Assembly (NCBI GenBank): GCA_964498125.1 | Contig: CAZCGE010000006.1 | Span: forward strand, 1 to 18,842 | Length of the DNA: 18,842 nt | Reading direction: 5' to 3' | Origin: CAMDBL01 sp964498125 | GTDB taxonomy: Bacteria; Pseudomonadota; Alphaproteobacteria; Rhizobiales; Hyphomicrobiaceae | Part shown: positions 6,022 to 13,869 of the stretch, piece by piece | Layout: every line of letters begins with the position of its first letter | Numbering within the stretch: position 1 is the first letter of the stretch | Made by a program: the position numbers and the translations under genes | Notes under the pieces: model-generated | The model's database searches: none | What the model was told of the DNA's origin: nothing | Seen by the model: only the letters and a program-made list of their open reading frames with translations

Positions 6022-8688
6022 TCAGCGTGACGAGGCCATGACGAACTGGCTGCGATGCACCTCCGCGTTCACGACGTTGCCGTTGACGGCGATCAGCGCC
6101 GACAGCGTGTAGCGCCCGGGCGGCAGACGATTCTTCACGTCGATCTGGAAGCTCTTGTCAGCGCCGAGCGGCGCAACGCCGGCCAGGACGACGCGCCCGT
6201 CGGCGCCGGTCACCACGTAGCGGCATTCCGGCGCGGCGCGTTGCAGGAGGGACGCGGGCACGGACGGCAAAGGCGTGCGCACCAGCCGATGGCTGCGCTG
6301 GAATTTCTCGCTGATCTCGATATCGCCGGCGACCGTCAGACGTTGCCCGTCCCAGTCCACCTTGGTCACGAAGCCGCGGCGCGGGATGGCGTAGGCGTCG
6401 TAGGAGCCGACGCCCAGCGGATAGGTGAGGTCGCGAAAGGCCTCCAGTGTCGCGCTCCCGGGTGTCCAGCCCTTCAGTCTGTAGGGCCCGTTGGTCACCA
6501 GGAAATGACCGTTGGCCTTATGGAACGCCGCCAACGCCGCCCACCTGACGCGCGCCTCTTCGGCGGTGACGTGAGAGTGCAAGGTCCGTGGCCGGAACGC
6601 GTCGCGCTCGAATTGCGCCACCAGCGCGGCCAGCTTGCCGTTCATCTCGCCTGAGCGGACGAGATCGAGCCACGGCACACCGCGCCGCGCCGCCTCGCCC
6701 TCGGAGAAAGCCGCCCAGCCGCGCGTCACCGCCTCCTCCATCAGCGCCAGCACGTGCCAGGGCAGCGTGCTCCAGGGCGGCGCCACCAGCGCGTTCCATT
6801 CCGCATCGTCCGGCGCGATGTCGAGGTAGACCTCGACGGTGATGACCTCGCGCACGAAATTGACGTCGCCGACGCGGAAGGACTTGGCGCCGGCGTCGAC
6901 GCCGATCGGGCGCACGGCGACCAGGTGCCGGCGCAGCGACGCGGTCGCCGCATCGATGAAGGGGTCGTGGGGGTCGGCCGCGCCACCGCCCACGCCCCAA
7001 CGGTAGGCGAAGGCATAGGCATGGAGCAGGTCGGCGACCGTGGTCTTGGTGGTGTCGTGGAAGGCCGAGCCGAGCACCTTGTAGGTCAGCTTCACCTTCG
7101 CCGTCTGACCCGTTCCGAGGGCTTCGAGCCGACCGTCCGGCGCGCGGGGCAGCACGGCATCGGCGGGAACGACAATGGCTTCGCCGGCTATAGTGGCAGG
7201 CTCGGCGGCCGCCCGGCTCTCGACGATCGGCTGGGCGGTGATCGACAGGCCGATGAACGTATAGACCAGCATCAGCGCGGTCAGCGGCGCCAAGGCCCTC
7301 GGCGCGGCGCCGGGTGCGTCGAACAGGGCCGCCGCCTTGACGTGGGCCAGATAAACCGCGACGACGTGGCCGACGACGATGGCGCCGACGGCCGCGTACC
7401 AGGCGAAGCGCGCGCCGACCAGGCCGATGTCGACGCGATATCCCGCGGTGCCGAGCAGGTTCCAGCCGAAACCGAACGGGTCGGACAGCAGCGGAATGAT
7501 GTACTGGCCCTGCACCAGCAGGAACACCAGGTAGTGGGCGACGTGGTAGCCGATGGCGATGGGCACCAGCGTCAGGGCGAAGTGGCGGGCGATTTCGAGC
7601 GTGCCCGGCCGGCCGGCGGCAATCGCGCTCATGATGCCGCTTACGCCGACATAGGCCGCGAGAAACAGCAGCCAGAGGATGGGCAGACCGACCGTCTTCA
7701 GCGCCATATCGGCCGACGCGGCCGGGCCCGGAATTATCGGCCGCGCCGCGGCCTCGAGCATCGCCCATTCGCCGGTGCCGATCAGCCCGTCGTAGAGCAC
7801 GCTTGCCAGCAGCAGCAGCACGAAGGCCAGCATCGACGTCGACACGGGGTGGTCCTCGATCAGGCCGGCACCGAAGGGGCGCAAACGGAGTTCACCGGCC
7901 CGCGCCTCGGTCGGCGCGAAGCGGGCGAAGGTGGAGAACACCAGCGTGAACACCTCGCCGTGCTCGAGCCAGGTGTCGCGGCCATACACCAGCATGCCGG
8001 CCCAGGTGAGCAGCGAGTAGGCGATGGTGAGGGTGGCGATGTGCGCGGGCGCGGCGGCATGGGGATAGACCAGCTCGATTTCCGCGAAGGCGAGCAGCAG
8101 CAGGCACGCCGGCCAGACGCCCTGCGCTGCCGGATAGAGCAGGCGCGGCGATAGCATTTTTGGGCCCGCAAGCCCCCGGGTGAGAAGCTCGGCCACGTCG
8201 AAGACGGTGCTCCACGGATTGATCAGCCGCCAGAGATCGCCAACGAACGCGGCCATGTAGGCGAGCCCCACCCACCAGATGATCCACACCAGGGTCGGGG
8301 CGATGTTGCGATAAGGGTTCTGGTTGCCGACAAGGCCCGCCAGCACGGTGACGACGAACAGGCCGAGCGCAGCCAGCCTGATCGACCAGATGCAGGCCGG
8401 GTGCGCCAGCCGCCGGCCGAGCGGGGTGGCGAGCAGATCGCGTCCGTGGCGCGCGCGCGGGGTGTGGGCGCCGCGCACGAACAGGGCGAACACGACGAAC
8501 GACAGCGCGACCGCCGCCACCGCGCCGAACAGATAGAGCGACAACGGCAGCGGCAGCTCGTAGCGCTGGCCGAAGCCGTGCGCATGGGCGGAAGTGCTGG
8601 CGGCGAGGTAGCTCGCGCCAATGACTGCTGTGGCCCAGCCCGTAGGTTGGGTCAACGCAGCCCGACCGCTGGTCAATTTCATGTCCAC
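6022..8688 (-). CDS. Large polytopic membrane protein with periplasmic C-terminus
   Basis: This is an 888-residue protein read from GTG 8688; an ATG at 8682 is an alternative start. A signal-like helix (15-35) ends in AHAHGFGQRYELPLPL, a histidine-rich motif I associate with a poorly studied bacterial family. About ten to twelve hydrophobic helices follow between residues 50 and 487 (for example 51-71, 101-120, 130-150, 285-303, 335-357, 425-448, 468-487). Residues ~500-888 are non-membrane and probably periplasmic. Parts of this domain (LLHAYAFAYRWG, FLVTNGPYRLKGW, LTYPLG) recall solute-binding proteins of ABC importers, and the last ~90 residues look beta-rich. The HAD gene ends 17 bp upstream and a cupredoxin-like gene precedes that, so the three are likely co-transcribed. 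Function unknown. I have a weak memory that relatives carry the label fenitrothion hydrolase, which I would not transfer. Confidence 0.8.
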   Translation of the reverse strand: MDMKLTSGRAALTQPTGWATAVIGASYLAASTSAHAHGFGQRYELPLPLSLYLFGAVAAVALSFVVFALFVRGAHTPRARHGRDLLATPLGRRLAHPACIWSIRLAALGLFVVTVLAGLVGNQNPYRNIAPTLVWIIWWVGLAYMAAFVGDLWRLINPWSTVFDVAELLTRGLAGPKMLSPRLLYPAAQGVWPACLLLLAFAEIELVYPHAAAPAHIATLTIAYSLLTWAGMLVYGRDTWLEHGEVFTLVFSTFARFAPTEARAGELRLRPFGAGLIEDHPVSTSMLAFVLLLLASVLYDGLIGTGEWAMLEAAARPIIPGPAASADMALKTVGLPILWLLFLAAYVGVSGIMSAIAAGRPGTLEIARHFALTLVPIAIGYHVAHYLVFLLVQGQYIIPLLSDPFGFGWNLLGTAGYRVDIGLVGARFAWYAAVGAIVVGHVVAVYLAHVKAAALFDAPGAAPRALAPLTALMLVYTFIGLSITAQPIVESRAAAEPATIAGEAIVVPADAVLPRAPDGRLEALGTGQTAKVKLTYKVLGSAFHDTTKTTVADLLHAYAFAYRWGVGGGAADPHDPFIDAATASLRRHLVAVRPIGVDAGAKSFRVGDVNFVREVITVEVYLDIAPDDAEWNALVAPPWSTLPWHVLALMEEAVTRGWAAFSEGEAARRGVPWLDLVRSGEMNGKLAALVAQFERDAFRPRTLHSHVTAEEARVRWAALAAFHKANGHFLVTNGPYRLKGWTPGSATLEAFRDLTYPLGVGSYDAYAIPRRGFVTKVDWDGQRLTVAGDIEISEKFQRSHRLVRTPLPSVPASLLQRAAPECRYVVTGADGRVVLAGVAPLGADKSFQIDVKNRLPPGRYTLSALIAVNGNVVNAEVHRSQFVMASSR

Positions 8689-8705
8689 CGTGGCCGCGCT
8701 GCCCC

Positions 8706-9431
8706 CTACGCCTGACCTTGCCCGCCCCGACCCCAGCCGATCGACTTGAAGTAGGTCGGCACCTCGTCAAGCGTTGCAAACGTGCGTTGCGGCACATAGT
8801 CCGCCAGCGGGCGCCGGCCGGTTCCGCGATCGATCCAGATGCAGCGGAACCCGATGTCGCGCGCCGCGGCATGATCGAGATTGGGGCTTGCACAAATGTG
8901 GATCACGTCGTTTTTTGTCACCCCCAGCTGGCTGTAGGCATGCTCGAAAATGTGCCGGCTCGGTTTATAGCAGCCGGCCTGCTGGGCCGTCACCACCCTG
9001 TCGATGTGCCCGCCCAACTGCGCGACGTTGCCAGCGATGATGTCATCATCCGTATTGGAGATGATGCACAGCTTGAAGCCGAGCGCCTTCAGATCGGACA
9101 GCGCCGCCACGACTTCCCGAAACGGCGGCATCGCCGAGATGTTGGACGTCAGGATGTCGATGTCGGCGGCGCTGTACGGGATCCCGACCTCCGCCATGGC
9201 CGCATCGAGCGCCTCGGCGGCGACCGTGCGGAACGACTTATGCGGCTTCACCTGCTCGAGCCGATGCTCGTGCTTGTCGAAGACGCGCAGAAACTCGGCC
9301 GACTCGACGGGCGCGACCGTCTGCTTGGAGAGGATGGTACGCACGGCCGCCAGCAGCCCCTCGTCCCACTGGATCAGCGTGCCATAGCAATCGAAGGTGA
9401 GCCATTCGGGCTTCCGGCCAGGAAAGTCCAT
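8706..9431 (-). CDS. HAD hydrolase, haloacid dehalogenase type II-like
   Basis: This is a 241-residue cytoplasmic HAD-superfamily protein. Motif I is WLTFDCYGTLIQWD with the nucleophile Asp at residue 14. Motif II is LCIISNTDDD, motif III is the Lys in GCYKPSRHIF, and motif IV is the acidic segment HICASPNLDHAAARDIGF. The order and the C-terminal phrase CIWIDRGTG fit the L-2-haloacid dehalogenase-like subgroup, but that subgroup also contains phosphatases, so the substrate is open. The frame extends to 9494, but the ATG at 9431 has GGGAGA about 7 bp upstream and starts at the conserved core. The cupredoxin-like gene ends 66 bp upstream and the membrane-protein gene begins 17 bp downstream. 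Confidence 0.88.
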   Translation of the reverse strand: MDFPGRKPEWLTFDCYGTLIQWDEGLLAAVRTILSKQTVAPVESAEFLRVFDKHEHRLEQVKPHKSFRTVAAEALDAAMAEVGIPYSAADIDILTSNISAMPPFREVVAALSDLKALGFKLCIISNTDDDIIAGNVAQLGGHIDRVVTAQQAGCYKPSRHIFEHAYSQLGVTKNDVIHICASPNLDHAAARDIGFRCIWIDRGTGRRPLADYVPQRTFATLDEVPTYFKSIGWGRGGQGQA

Positions 9432-9497
9432 CGCACATCTCCCGCGCAGCGAGCGTGGCGTCAGTGTATCCGCTCGCCACGATTGCACCAACACGGC

Positions 9498-9875
9498 CTA
9501 CCGCGGCCGCACCTCGATGCGGAGCAGCGCTTCGCCATGCGCGTGACCGCCCGGCGCGCCGGGCTTGTGCTCCTCGATGGGAAACCGTCCCGTGGCACGC
9601 GCCACGAACGCCATCTCGGAAACGCTGCCCGGCGCGACCTTGGTCTCGATGTCATAGCCGTGCAGGTGCAGGACGATCGGCCGATCCGACGTCCAGCGCA
9701 GCTTGACCGCGTCGCCCTGTTGTACGCGGATCAGCGCCAGGTTCGGCGCCACGCTGCCGCGCTCGATCCTGACATCGAAGGCGACCTCGGGCGTCTGGGC
9801 TGTGGCTGGGGTAAATCCCATCGCCGAGAGCCAGACCAGCAGAGCGACCAGACAGGGCGTTGCAGCGTGCGGCAT
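9498..9875 (-). CDS. Periplasmic cupredoxin-like protein
   Basis: This is a 125-residue exported protein. A signal peptide (residues 1 to about 26: LVALLVWLSAMGF then TPATAQ) is followed by a beta-rich domain. IRVQQGDAVKLRWTSDRPIV, HLHGYDIETKVAPGS and FVARATGRFPIEEHKPG suggest a cupredoxin fold. HLHGYD and the late EEH...HAHGEA region supply histidines that could bind copper or another metal. A Cys ligand of classical blue-copper type is absent, so an electron-transfer role is doubtful and metal binding or chaperoning fits better. The ATG at 9875 overlaps the VapC stop by one base (TGATG), implying translational coupling. It shares its strand and probable operon with the HAD and membrane-protein genes downstream. 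Confidence 0.75.
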   Translation of the reverse strand: MPHAATPCLVALLVWLSAMGFTPATAQTPEVAFDVRIERGSVAPNLALIRVQQGDAVKLRWTSDRPIVLHLHGYDIETKVAPGSVSEMAFVARATGRFPIEEHKPGAPGGHAHGEALLRIEVRPR

Positions 9876-10294
9876 CAAGCGACCCCAGGCCGGTCAGGTC
9901 GCACCGCTGCCACGATATCGGTCGCCTTGAAATCCTCGCCCTTGAACAGCAAGGGAAGGTTCCGGCTCTTGGCCAGCGCGTAGGAGGCGCAATCGCCCAT
10001 GTTGAGCTTCGCTGCAGTGCCCATCCCCTTGCCGTAACGTTCGAATGCAGCCGAGGCCAAATCGGCTTGATCGGCGTCAAAGGCAACCACCTCGGGAGCA
10101 ATTTCGCCGAGTAGAGTAGTGAGTTCGGTCAAGGCCGCAACACCGAAGCGACCACGGATGACCATTCGTGTTTCGAGCAGGGTCACGGCGGACAGGATGC
10201 ATCCATCACTGTTCTCGATTGTTCGCAGCAAAGAGACCCGCTCGGGTTCTGCATTGAGGATGGCTACGAGCGCCGAGCTATCGATTGCAATCAC
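9875..10294 (-). CDS. vapC: Type II toxin VapC, PIN-domain ribonuclease
   Basis: This is a 139-residue PIN-domain protein. The four acidic residues of the active site are visible: D5 in MIAIDSSALVAIL, E41 in LLETRMV, D101 in LNMGDCASYALAK and D121 in LLFKGEDF. The last motif is usually GNDF, so GEDF is a small variant. VapC toxins cleave RNA, often initiator tRNA or rRNA, and are held inactive by VapB. The start overlaps the vapB stop by 4 bp (ATGA), the standard antitoxin-first order. Unusually, its own stop overlaps the start of a cupredoxin-like gene by one base, which ties the module to an unrelated gene set. Confidence 0.93.
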   Translation of the reverse strand: MIAIDSSALVAILNAEPERVSLLRTIENSDGCILSAVTLLETRMVIRGRFGVAALTELTTLLGEIAPEVVAFDADQADLASAAFERYGKGMGTAAKLNMGDCASYALAKSRNLPLLFKGEDFKATDIVAAVRPDRPGVA

Positions 10295-10551
10295 CGTGGC
10301 ACCCCGAACTCGTCATAGCCGATGATCTCGTCGGGTGTCCGGTCGTCAATCACGGGTAGCCTGGAGCAGCGATCACTGATTTCCATCATGCGCGCAAAAC
10401 TTGGCTTGCGACGGACTTTCTCGGTGACGTTCATTCCGGTTTCACGGGCGCGATCCACCAGAGCCTGCCGGATGATCTCGGCGGGGGTCTCGCCGGACCT
10501 CTCGGCCAGCAGACGGGCGAGTTGCTCGGTGTCCTCGGATAAGTCGATCAT
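10291..10551 (-). CDS. vapB: Antitoxin VapB, Rv0623/PSK-like family
   Basis: This is an 86-residue antitoxin. The N-terminal half (MIDLSEDTEQLARLLAERSG then ETPAEIIRQAL) resembles the DNA-binding ribbon-helix-helix-like part of the Rv0623/PSK transcription-factor family. The C-terminus LPVIDDRTPDEIIGYDEFGV is the typical toxin-binding tail of the family. The ATG at 10551 has GAGGGG about 6 bp upstream; the frame continues to 10665, but that extension overlaps the upstream broken copy. It probably represses its own promoter together with VapC. It lies directly downstream of a second, split vapB, from which it differs considerably. Confidence 0.88.
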   Translation of the reverse strand: MIDLSEDTEQLARLLAERSGETPAEIIRQALVDRARETGMNVTEKVRRKPSFARMMEISDRCSRLPVIDDRTPDEIIGYDEFGVPR

Positions 10552-10576
10552 GGGGGTCCCCTCGAGTTGCTGCTGC

Positions 10577-10842
10577 TCAGTCCGCGGCAAGGTGTTCATC
10601 GTAGCCAAGGATTTCATCTTCGGATCTCGTATCGAGAATCGGCTTGCCAGCGGATCGCCGGACAACCGCTGTTGCCCTCTCGATCATGGCCTCACATTCG
10701 CGATCTGGGGCTCGTCCCTGGTCACGCCGACCGCACGAGCGGACGCCTCGACGGCATCGCGCACGATATCCTCCGGCGTCTTGCCGGTCTTGCGGGCAAC
10801 AAGCCGTGCCAGCGTTTCGGTTTCATGGGGTATTGCAAGCAT
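10577..10842 (-). pseudogene. Second vapB-like antitoxin split into two frames
   Basis: The first part runs from ATG 10842, with an excellent AAGGAG site 7 bp upstream, and encodes 52 residues (MLAIPHETETLARLVARKTG then KTPEDIVRDAVEASARAVGV), stopping at TGA 10684-10686. A second frame opens with ATG 10687, overlapping that stop as ATGA, and encodes 36 residues ending GKPILDTRSEDEILGYDEHL. Joined, the two make one VapB of about 88 residues that aligns along its length with the intact vapB downstream. It has no VapC of its own. It is either a frameshifted pseudogene or, less likely, two translationally coupled half-antitoxins. The good ribosome site suggests recent breakage or retained translation. 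Confidence 0.72.
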
Positions 10843-10973
10843 GTCCGATCTCCTTTGGTAGAGTTTATCACGCCGCGATACCGGCCGCGACCAGACCTTG
10901 CTACTCTGCGCCAACCGGTAGTTTTCCATATCCGCGGCAGGCACGACCGGCGCACTTGCTCTTCCGGGAACCC

Positions 10974-12119
10974 TCAGCGGCGCGGGGTCGATTCGACCTC
11001 CGATATGCGGTTGAGCACCCAGCCGTGATCGTAGGGCGACGGCACGGCGGCTGGATCGCCGACGGCGGACCACAGCAAGCGACCGAACGGGTCGGTGAAT
11101 CCGGCGACCGGATTCCAGGCGGCGTTGGGGCGTGCGTCGAGCCCGAGTTGCAGCTCGCCGTTCCAAGGGTAATCCTTGAGCTTGACGGTGCGCGGGAACA
11201 TCGGCGAGTTGAAGCCCTGCAGCGCATCGGTGGCGATGTTCTCGAGTCCCGTCGTGTAGCCGGCATCGAAGTATTCTCGCTTCTCGGTGTAGCCGGCGAC
11301 GACGGCTCGGCAGCCAGCCGTCAGCTGGGCCACCAGGTCGCGCTCGAGATTGGCCCGCTCGGCCGCGTCGGCGACTTGGCCCAACTGCAGGCGCGCGACA
11401 TCGGCGTCGACGCGCTGCCTGAGTTCAGGGTCCGCGATTGCCTCGGCCAGCAGGGTGTGAGCGTGGAACCAGCCCAACCGCACCCAGCGCGGCCCGAGCC
11501 AGCCGTTCAGTGTTGTCGTGGCGGTCGCGACCAGATCGGCGGCGCCCACCTCTTCAACAATGAAATCCCAGTCCGCGGCATCGGCGCGCCACTCGGGCCG
11601 CAAGAGCCTTTGCGCCAGCGCCCCCACGGCCTTGACCTTCAGCGCGCGCCCGGCCGGCAGCGTGACATCGGCGTCGGCGAGGCGTGCAACGGCCGCTTCC
11701 GCCAGGTCGGCATGATGCAGATAGTCGCCGTGCCAGGGTGTGACCGGATAGGGATGGGCGATCAGATCCCCGCCTTGGGTTGCCAACTCGCGGACGATCG
11801 CTTTGACAGCGGCACAGGCCGATGCCTCGTCACTCGCAAGGGCCGTGCCGGGGTTGAGTTTGACGATCACAAATGAGCCGAGTGATGCGACAGCCTCGAC
11901 CTGCCTGGGCGGATCGCCGCCGAAGCGTGGCGTGCCGCCAACATAGGCGTGCAGCTTGCCGGTACCGAGCAGCGCCCCCGCCTGCTGGGGTGAAAGCGTC
12001 GCGATCTCGATCTCGTGCGGATAGTAGGACGGATAGACCGGCTGCTCGTGCCCGCTCCAGGCAACCACCGCCAGGCCCGCGAGCGCCGCTGTTGTGATGA
12101 GTGTACGCCGTGTCGTCAT
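10974..12119 (-). CDS. Exported protein of unknown function
   Basis: This is a 381-residue protein I do not recognise. The ATG at 12119 has GGAG about 9 bp upstream; an in-frame extension to 12326 runs through repeat sequence and is unlikely to be coding. The N-terminus MTTRRTLITTAALAGLAVVA is a signal peptide with a twin-arginine-like pair, although the motif is weak for Tat. The mature part starts EQPVYPSYYPHEIEIATL and is followed by a globular, mostly helical region. Notable stretches are IAHPYPVTPWHGDYLHHADL, several tryptophans, and a C-terminal PWNGELQLGLDARPNAAWNP. It is histidine- and aromatic-rich but has no CxxCH haem motif. It is on the same strand as, and upstream of, the vapB/vapC and cupredoxin genes, so a link with the periplasmic cluster is possible but unproved. 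Confidence 0.75.
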   Translation of the reverse strand: MTTRRTLITTAALAGLAVVAWSGHEQPVYPSYYPHEIEIATLSPQQAGALLGTGKLHAYVGGTPRFGGDPPRQVEAVASLGSFVIVKLNPGTALASDEASACAAVKAIVRELATQGGDLIAHPYPVTPWHGDYLHHADLAEAAVARLADADVTLPAGRALKVKAVGALAQRLLRPEWRADAADWDFIVEEVGAADLVATATTTLNGWLGPRWVRLGWFHAHTLLAEAIADPELRQRVDADVARLQLGQVADAAERANLERDLVAQLTAGCRAVVAGYTEKREYFDAGYTTGLENIATDALQGFNSPMFPRTVKLKDYPWNGELQLGLDARPNAAWNPVAGFTDPFGRLLWSAVGDPAAVPSPYDHGWVLNRISEVESTPRR

Positions 12120-12655
12120 GGCCAAGCTCCGGCAGCGCTGGCTCGGCAGGTTGCGTTGCCTTGCCAGCGGATTTACCATACCGTTCGAGGCCGCTCTCCC
12201 CAATACCGGACGTGCCGCGCTCGGGCAAGGTGGGGAGCGGTGGGCCAAGATTCGGACGATGTCGTAGGGTGCAATAGCGAAAGCGTATTGCACCATGGTC
12301 TCGCCGATTGGCACACCGCGGTGCAATACACCTGCGGCTGCGCCTCCGGCTATTGCACCCTACGGACTGCGGCACCGCTGGCTCGGGGCGAAGCAAAGGG
12401 GTCAGACCCCTGGTCGCCAAGGTCGATTGTCAGCCCGGCCGTCCCAGGCCAGGGGTCTGACCCCATATGCGCTGCCGGTTGCGGCCGCATTGCCAACGGA
12501 TGCACCCTGCCGCTCGAGGCCGCTGTCCCCAATACCGGTCGTGCCGGACGTGGGCAAGCCGGGCAGCCGGGCCAATTTCGGAAGAGGCAAGCGCCACGTC
12601 GTAGGGCGCAATAGCGCAGCGTATTGCGCCGCGGTCCCTCGCCGGCGCACGAGCC
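12120..12655. repeat. Intergenic repeat mosaic
   Basis: About 535 bp without a recognisable gene, made of repeats. Two diverged direct copies of a ~160-bp unit lie at about 12150-12315 and 12478-12650. They share CGAGGCCGCT then TCCCCAATACCGG, GGGCCAA, and GTCGTAGGG then GCAATAGCG. Three small hairpins with arms GGYGCAATA and TATTGCRCC sit at 12268-12294, 12320-12359 and 12605-12630. A 16-bp perfect inverted repeat, GGGGTCAGACCCCTGG at 12398-12413 and its complement at 12449-12464, lies between the two copies. The set resembles REP/BIME-like intergenic elements. Confidence 0.75.
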
Positions 12656-13627
12656 TCAGCTAAACTCGTAGACGCGACCCACATGCCGATCGACGCCGGG
12701 CACCTCTTTAGCAACCGCTGTGAGGAGAATTTGGCCGCATAGGCTGACCGCTCGAAATGCGAGTTGGCTGTAATCCGCTCCGGGTTTGGGCGCGAGACCG
12801 TGCACCAACGTGCTTCGCTCTCCATAGAGGCTGTCCCATTTGAACCTCAGATGTGAGAGCCCCAAAGAACCGAGGAGCCGCAAGACGCCCTGCCTTAGGC
12901 TGAGCTTGTGCAATCCTTTGCGAATGGCGGATGCCACCTCCTCCCGCTCCTCATTAGTCCCGATCATCGACCTATCCGCGCTCAATCCGAGTTCGTTGAT
13001 GAGCTTCCGTTGGTCCGCTGTCCACTCTTCGGTCTGGCCGAGCATTTCAACGGCGGATATCGCGAAGACGATTTGCGCCACGGGCTCTGGTCGCATCAGC
13101 GCATAGTTCAGCAGGAGCAGAATATCCTGCGCTCTCTGCGTGAGCCGTTGTGCATGTCCCATGAAATCAGACAGATCGTCCAGAAAAGGGCTTGGTGCCA
13201 TCAGTACCGTTCCTGCGGCCTCCATCGAAAAGATACGTGTATTCGGGTCGTCCTCGAAGATATCGACGCCGTGGACGTTGTCCCTCATTAGTACGCCGTG
13301 GTTCTCGCGCAAGTGATCTTTGACTACCTGCCCCATACTTGACGTCGGCAAATCGATGCCCGCATCCACACCCATTCGGCTCGCCGCGGAAGACAGCTCC
13401 GACGCCACTCTAAGGTCTCGCGCGAACCCGGCCGCCGCCTCCGCCGTTGCGAATCCGTGTGTATTCATGACCAACCAATTGCTATCACTGATTGGGATCT
13501 CAGGACGGCCAGACGACAGCTTCACCTCCTGATCTCCGATCTTGAAGGGGTGCTCGCTTTCTTTCACGTTCAGCTTCTTCGAGACGCGAAAGCGATATCG
13601 CGCTCGGTATGTGCTCGGATCAGTCAT
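12656..13627 (-). CDS. Protein with C-terminal HEPN/ApeA-like motif
   Basis: This is a 323-residue soluble protein. The start was taken at ATG 13627 (MTDPSTYRARYRFRVSKKLN); the frame continues to 13681 but no better ribosome site is seen at either. The N-terminal ~130 residues look beta-rich (YRARYRFRVSKKLN, HPFKIGDQEVKLSSGRPEIP). The C-terminal ~170 residues are helical and include QDILLLLNYALMRPEPVAQI, FAISAVEMLGQ and a final RSTLVHG with R271 and H276. This R-x4-H arrangement is the HEPN ribonuclease signature as seen in ApeA-type proteins. Such proteins often serve in abortive infection or RNA-targeting defence. The gene stands alone between repeat blocks, which fits an accessory gene. 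Function is inference from one motif. Confidence 0.65.
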   Translation of the reverse strand: MTDPSTYRARYRFRVSKKLNVKESEHPFKIGDQEVKLSSGRPEIPISDSNWLVMNTHGFATAEAAAGFARDLRVASELSSAASRMGVDAGIDLPTSSMGQVVKDHLRENHGVLMRDNVHGVDIFEDDPNTRIFSMEAAGTVLMAPSPFLDDLSDFMGHAQRLTQRAQDILLLLNYALMRPEPVAQIVFAISAVEMLGQTEEWTADQRKLINELGLSADRSMIGTNEEREEVASAIRKGLHKLSLRQGVLRLLGSLGLSHLRFKWDSLYGERSTLVHGLAPKPGADYSQLAFRAVSLCGQILLTAVAKEVPGVDRHVGRVYEFS

Positions 13628-13869
13628 GATCGATACGTGAATCCAATCGCTCGCGCGCCAATCCGAGATAAGAATAAACACTCGTCAGCCATGCGGTCGC
13701 TTCTACCATTGTTGCGCCGAAGGGCGTTCGTCCGCACCGGCTCTTCTCCCGCCATCCCACACCCCCGACGATCATGTCTGCCCTGGCCGAGTGCGGACCG
13801 CCGCGGCATTCGGTGGTCAAGTCCGATACCGCCGGCTCGGGCCTTCACCCCAGGGCGATTCAATTCATG
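13628..13869. other. Short non-coding stretch upstream of the HEPN-like gene
   Basis: About 240 bp between the start of the HEPN-like gene and the long palindromic repeat. Short frames exist on both strands but none has a recognisable domain or a convincing ribosome site. The promoter of the HEPN-like gene should lie here; I could not identify its boxes with confidence. Confidence 0.3.

Noticed and set aside
6754..8154. Long plus-strand open frame opposite the 888-residue membrane protein
   Set aside because: Shadow frame caused by high GC at third codon positions. Its protein is rich in Arg, Gly and Asp without domains, while the minus strand has clear membrane helices and motifs.
8718..9983. 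421-codon plus-strand open frame opposite the HAD and cupredoxin genes
   Set aside because: Antisense shadow. The minus-strand genes carry the HAD motifs and a signal peptide.
10644..11876. 410-codon plus-strand open frame opposite the vapB remnant and the exported protein
   Set aside because: Low-complexity shadow frame. The minus strand has good ribosome sites and a signal peptide.
12120..12655. Possible CRISPR array because of repeated units
   Set aside because: The repeats are only two diverged long copies and three hairpins with irregular spacing. There is no regular repeat-spacer pattern and no cas gene.
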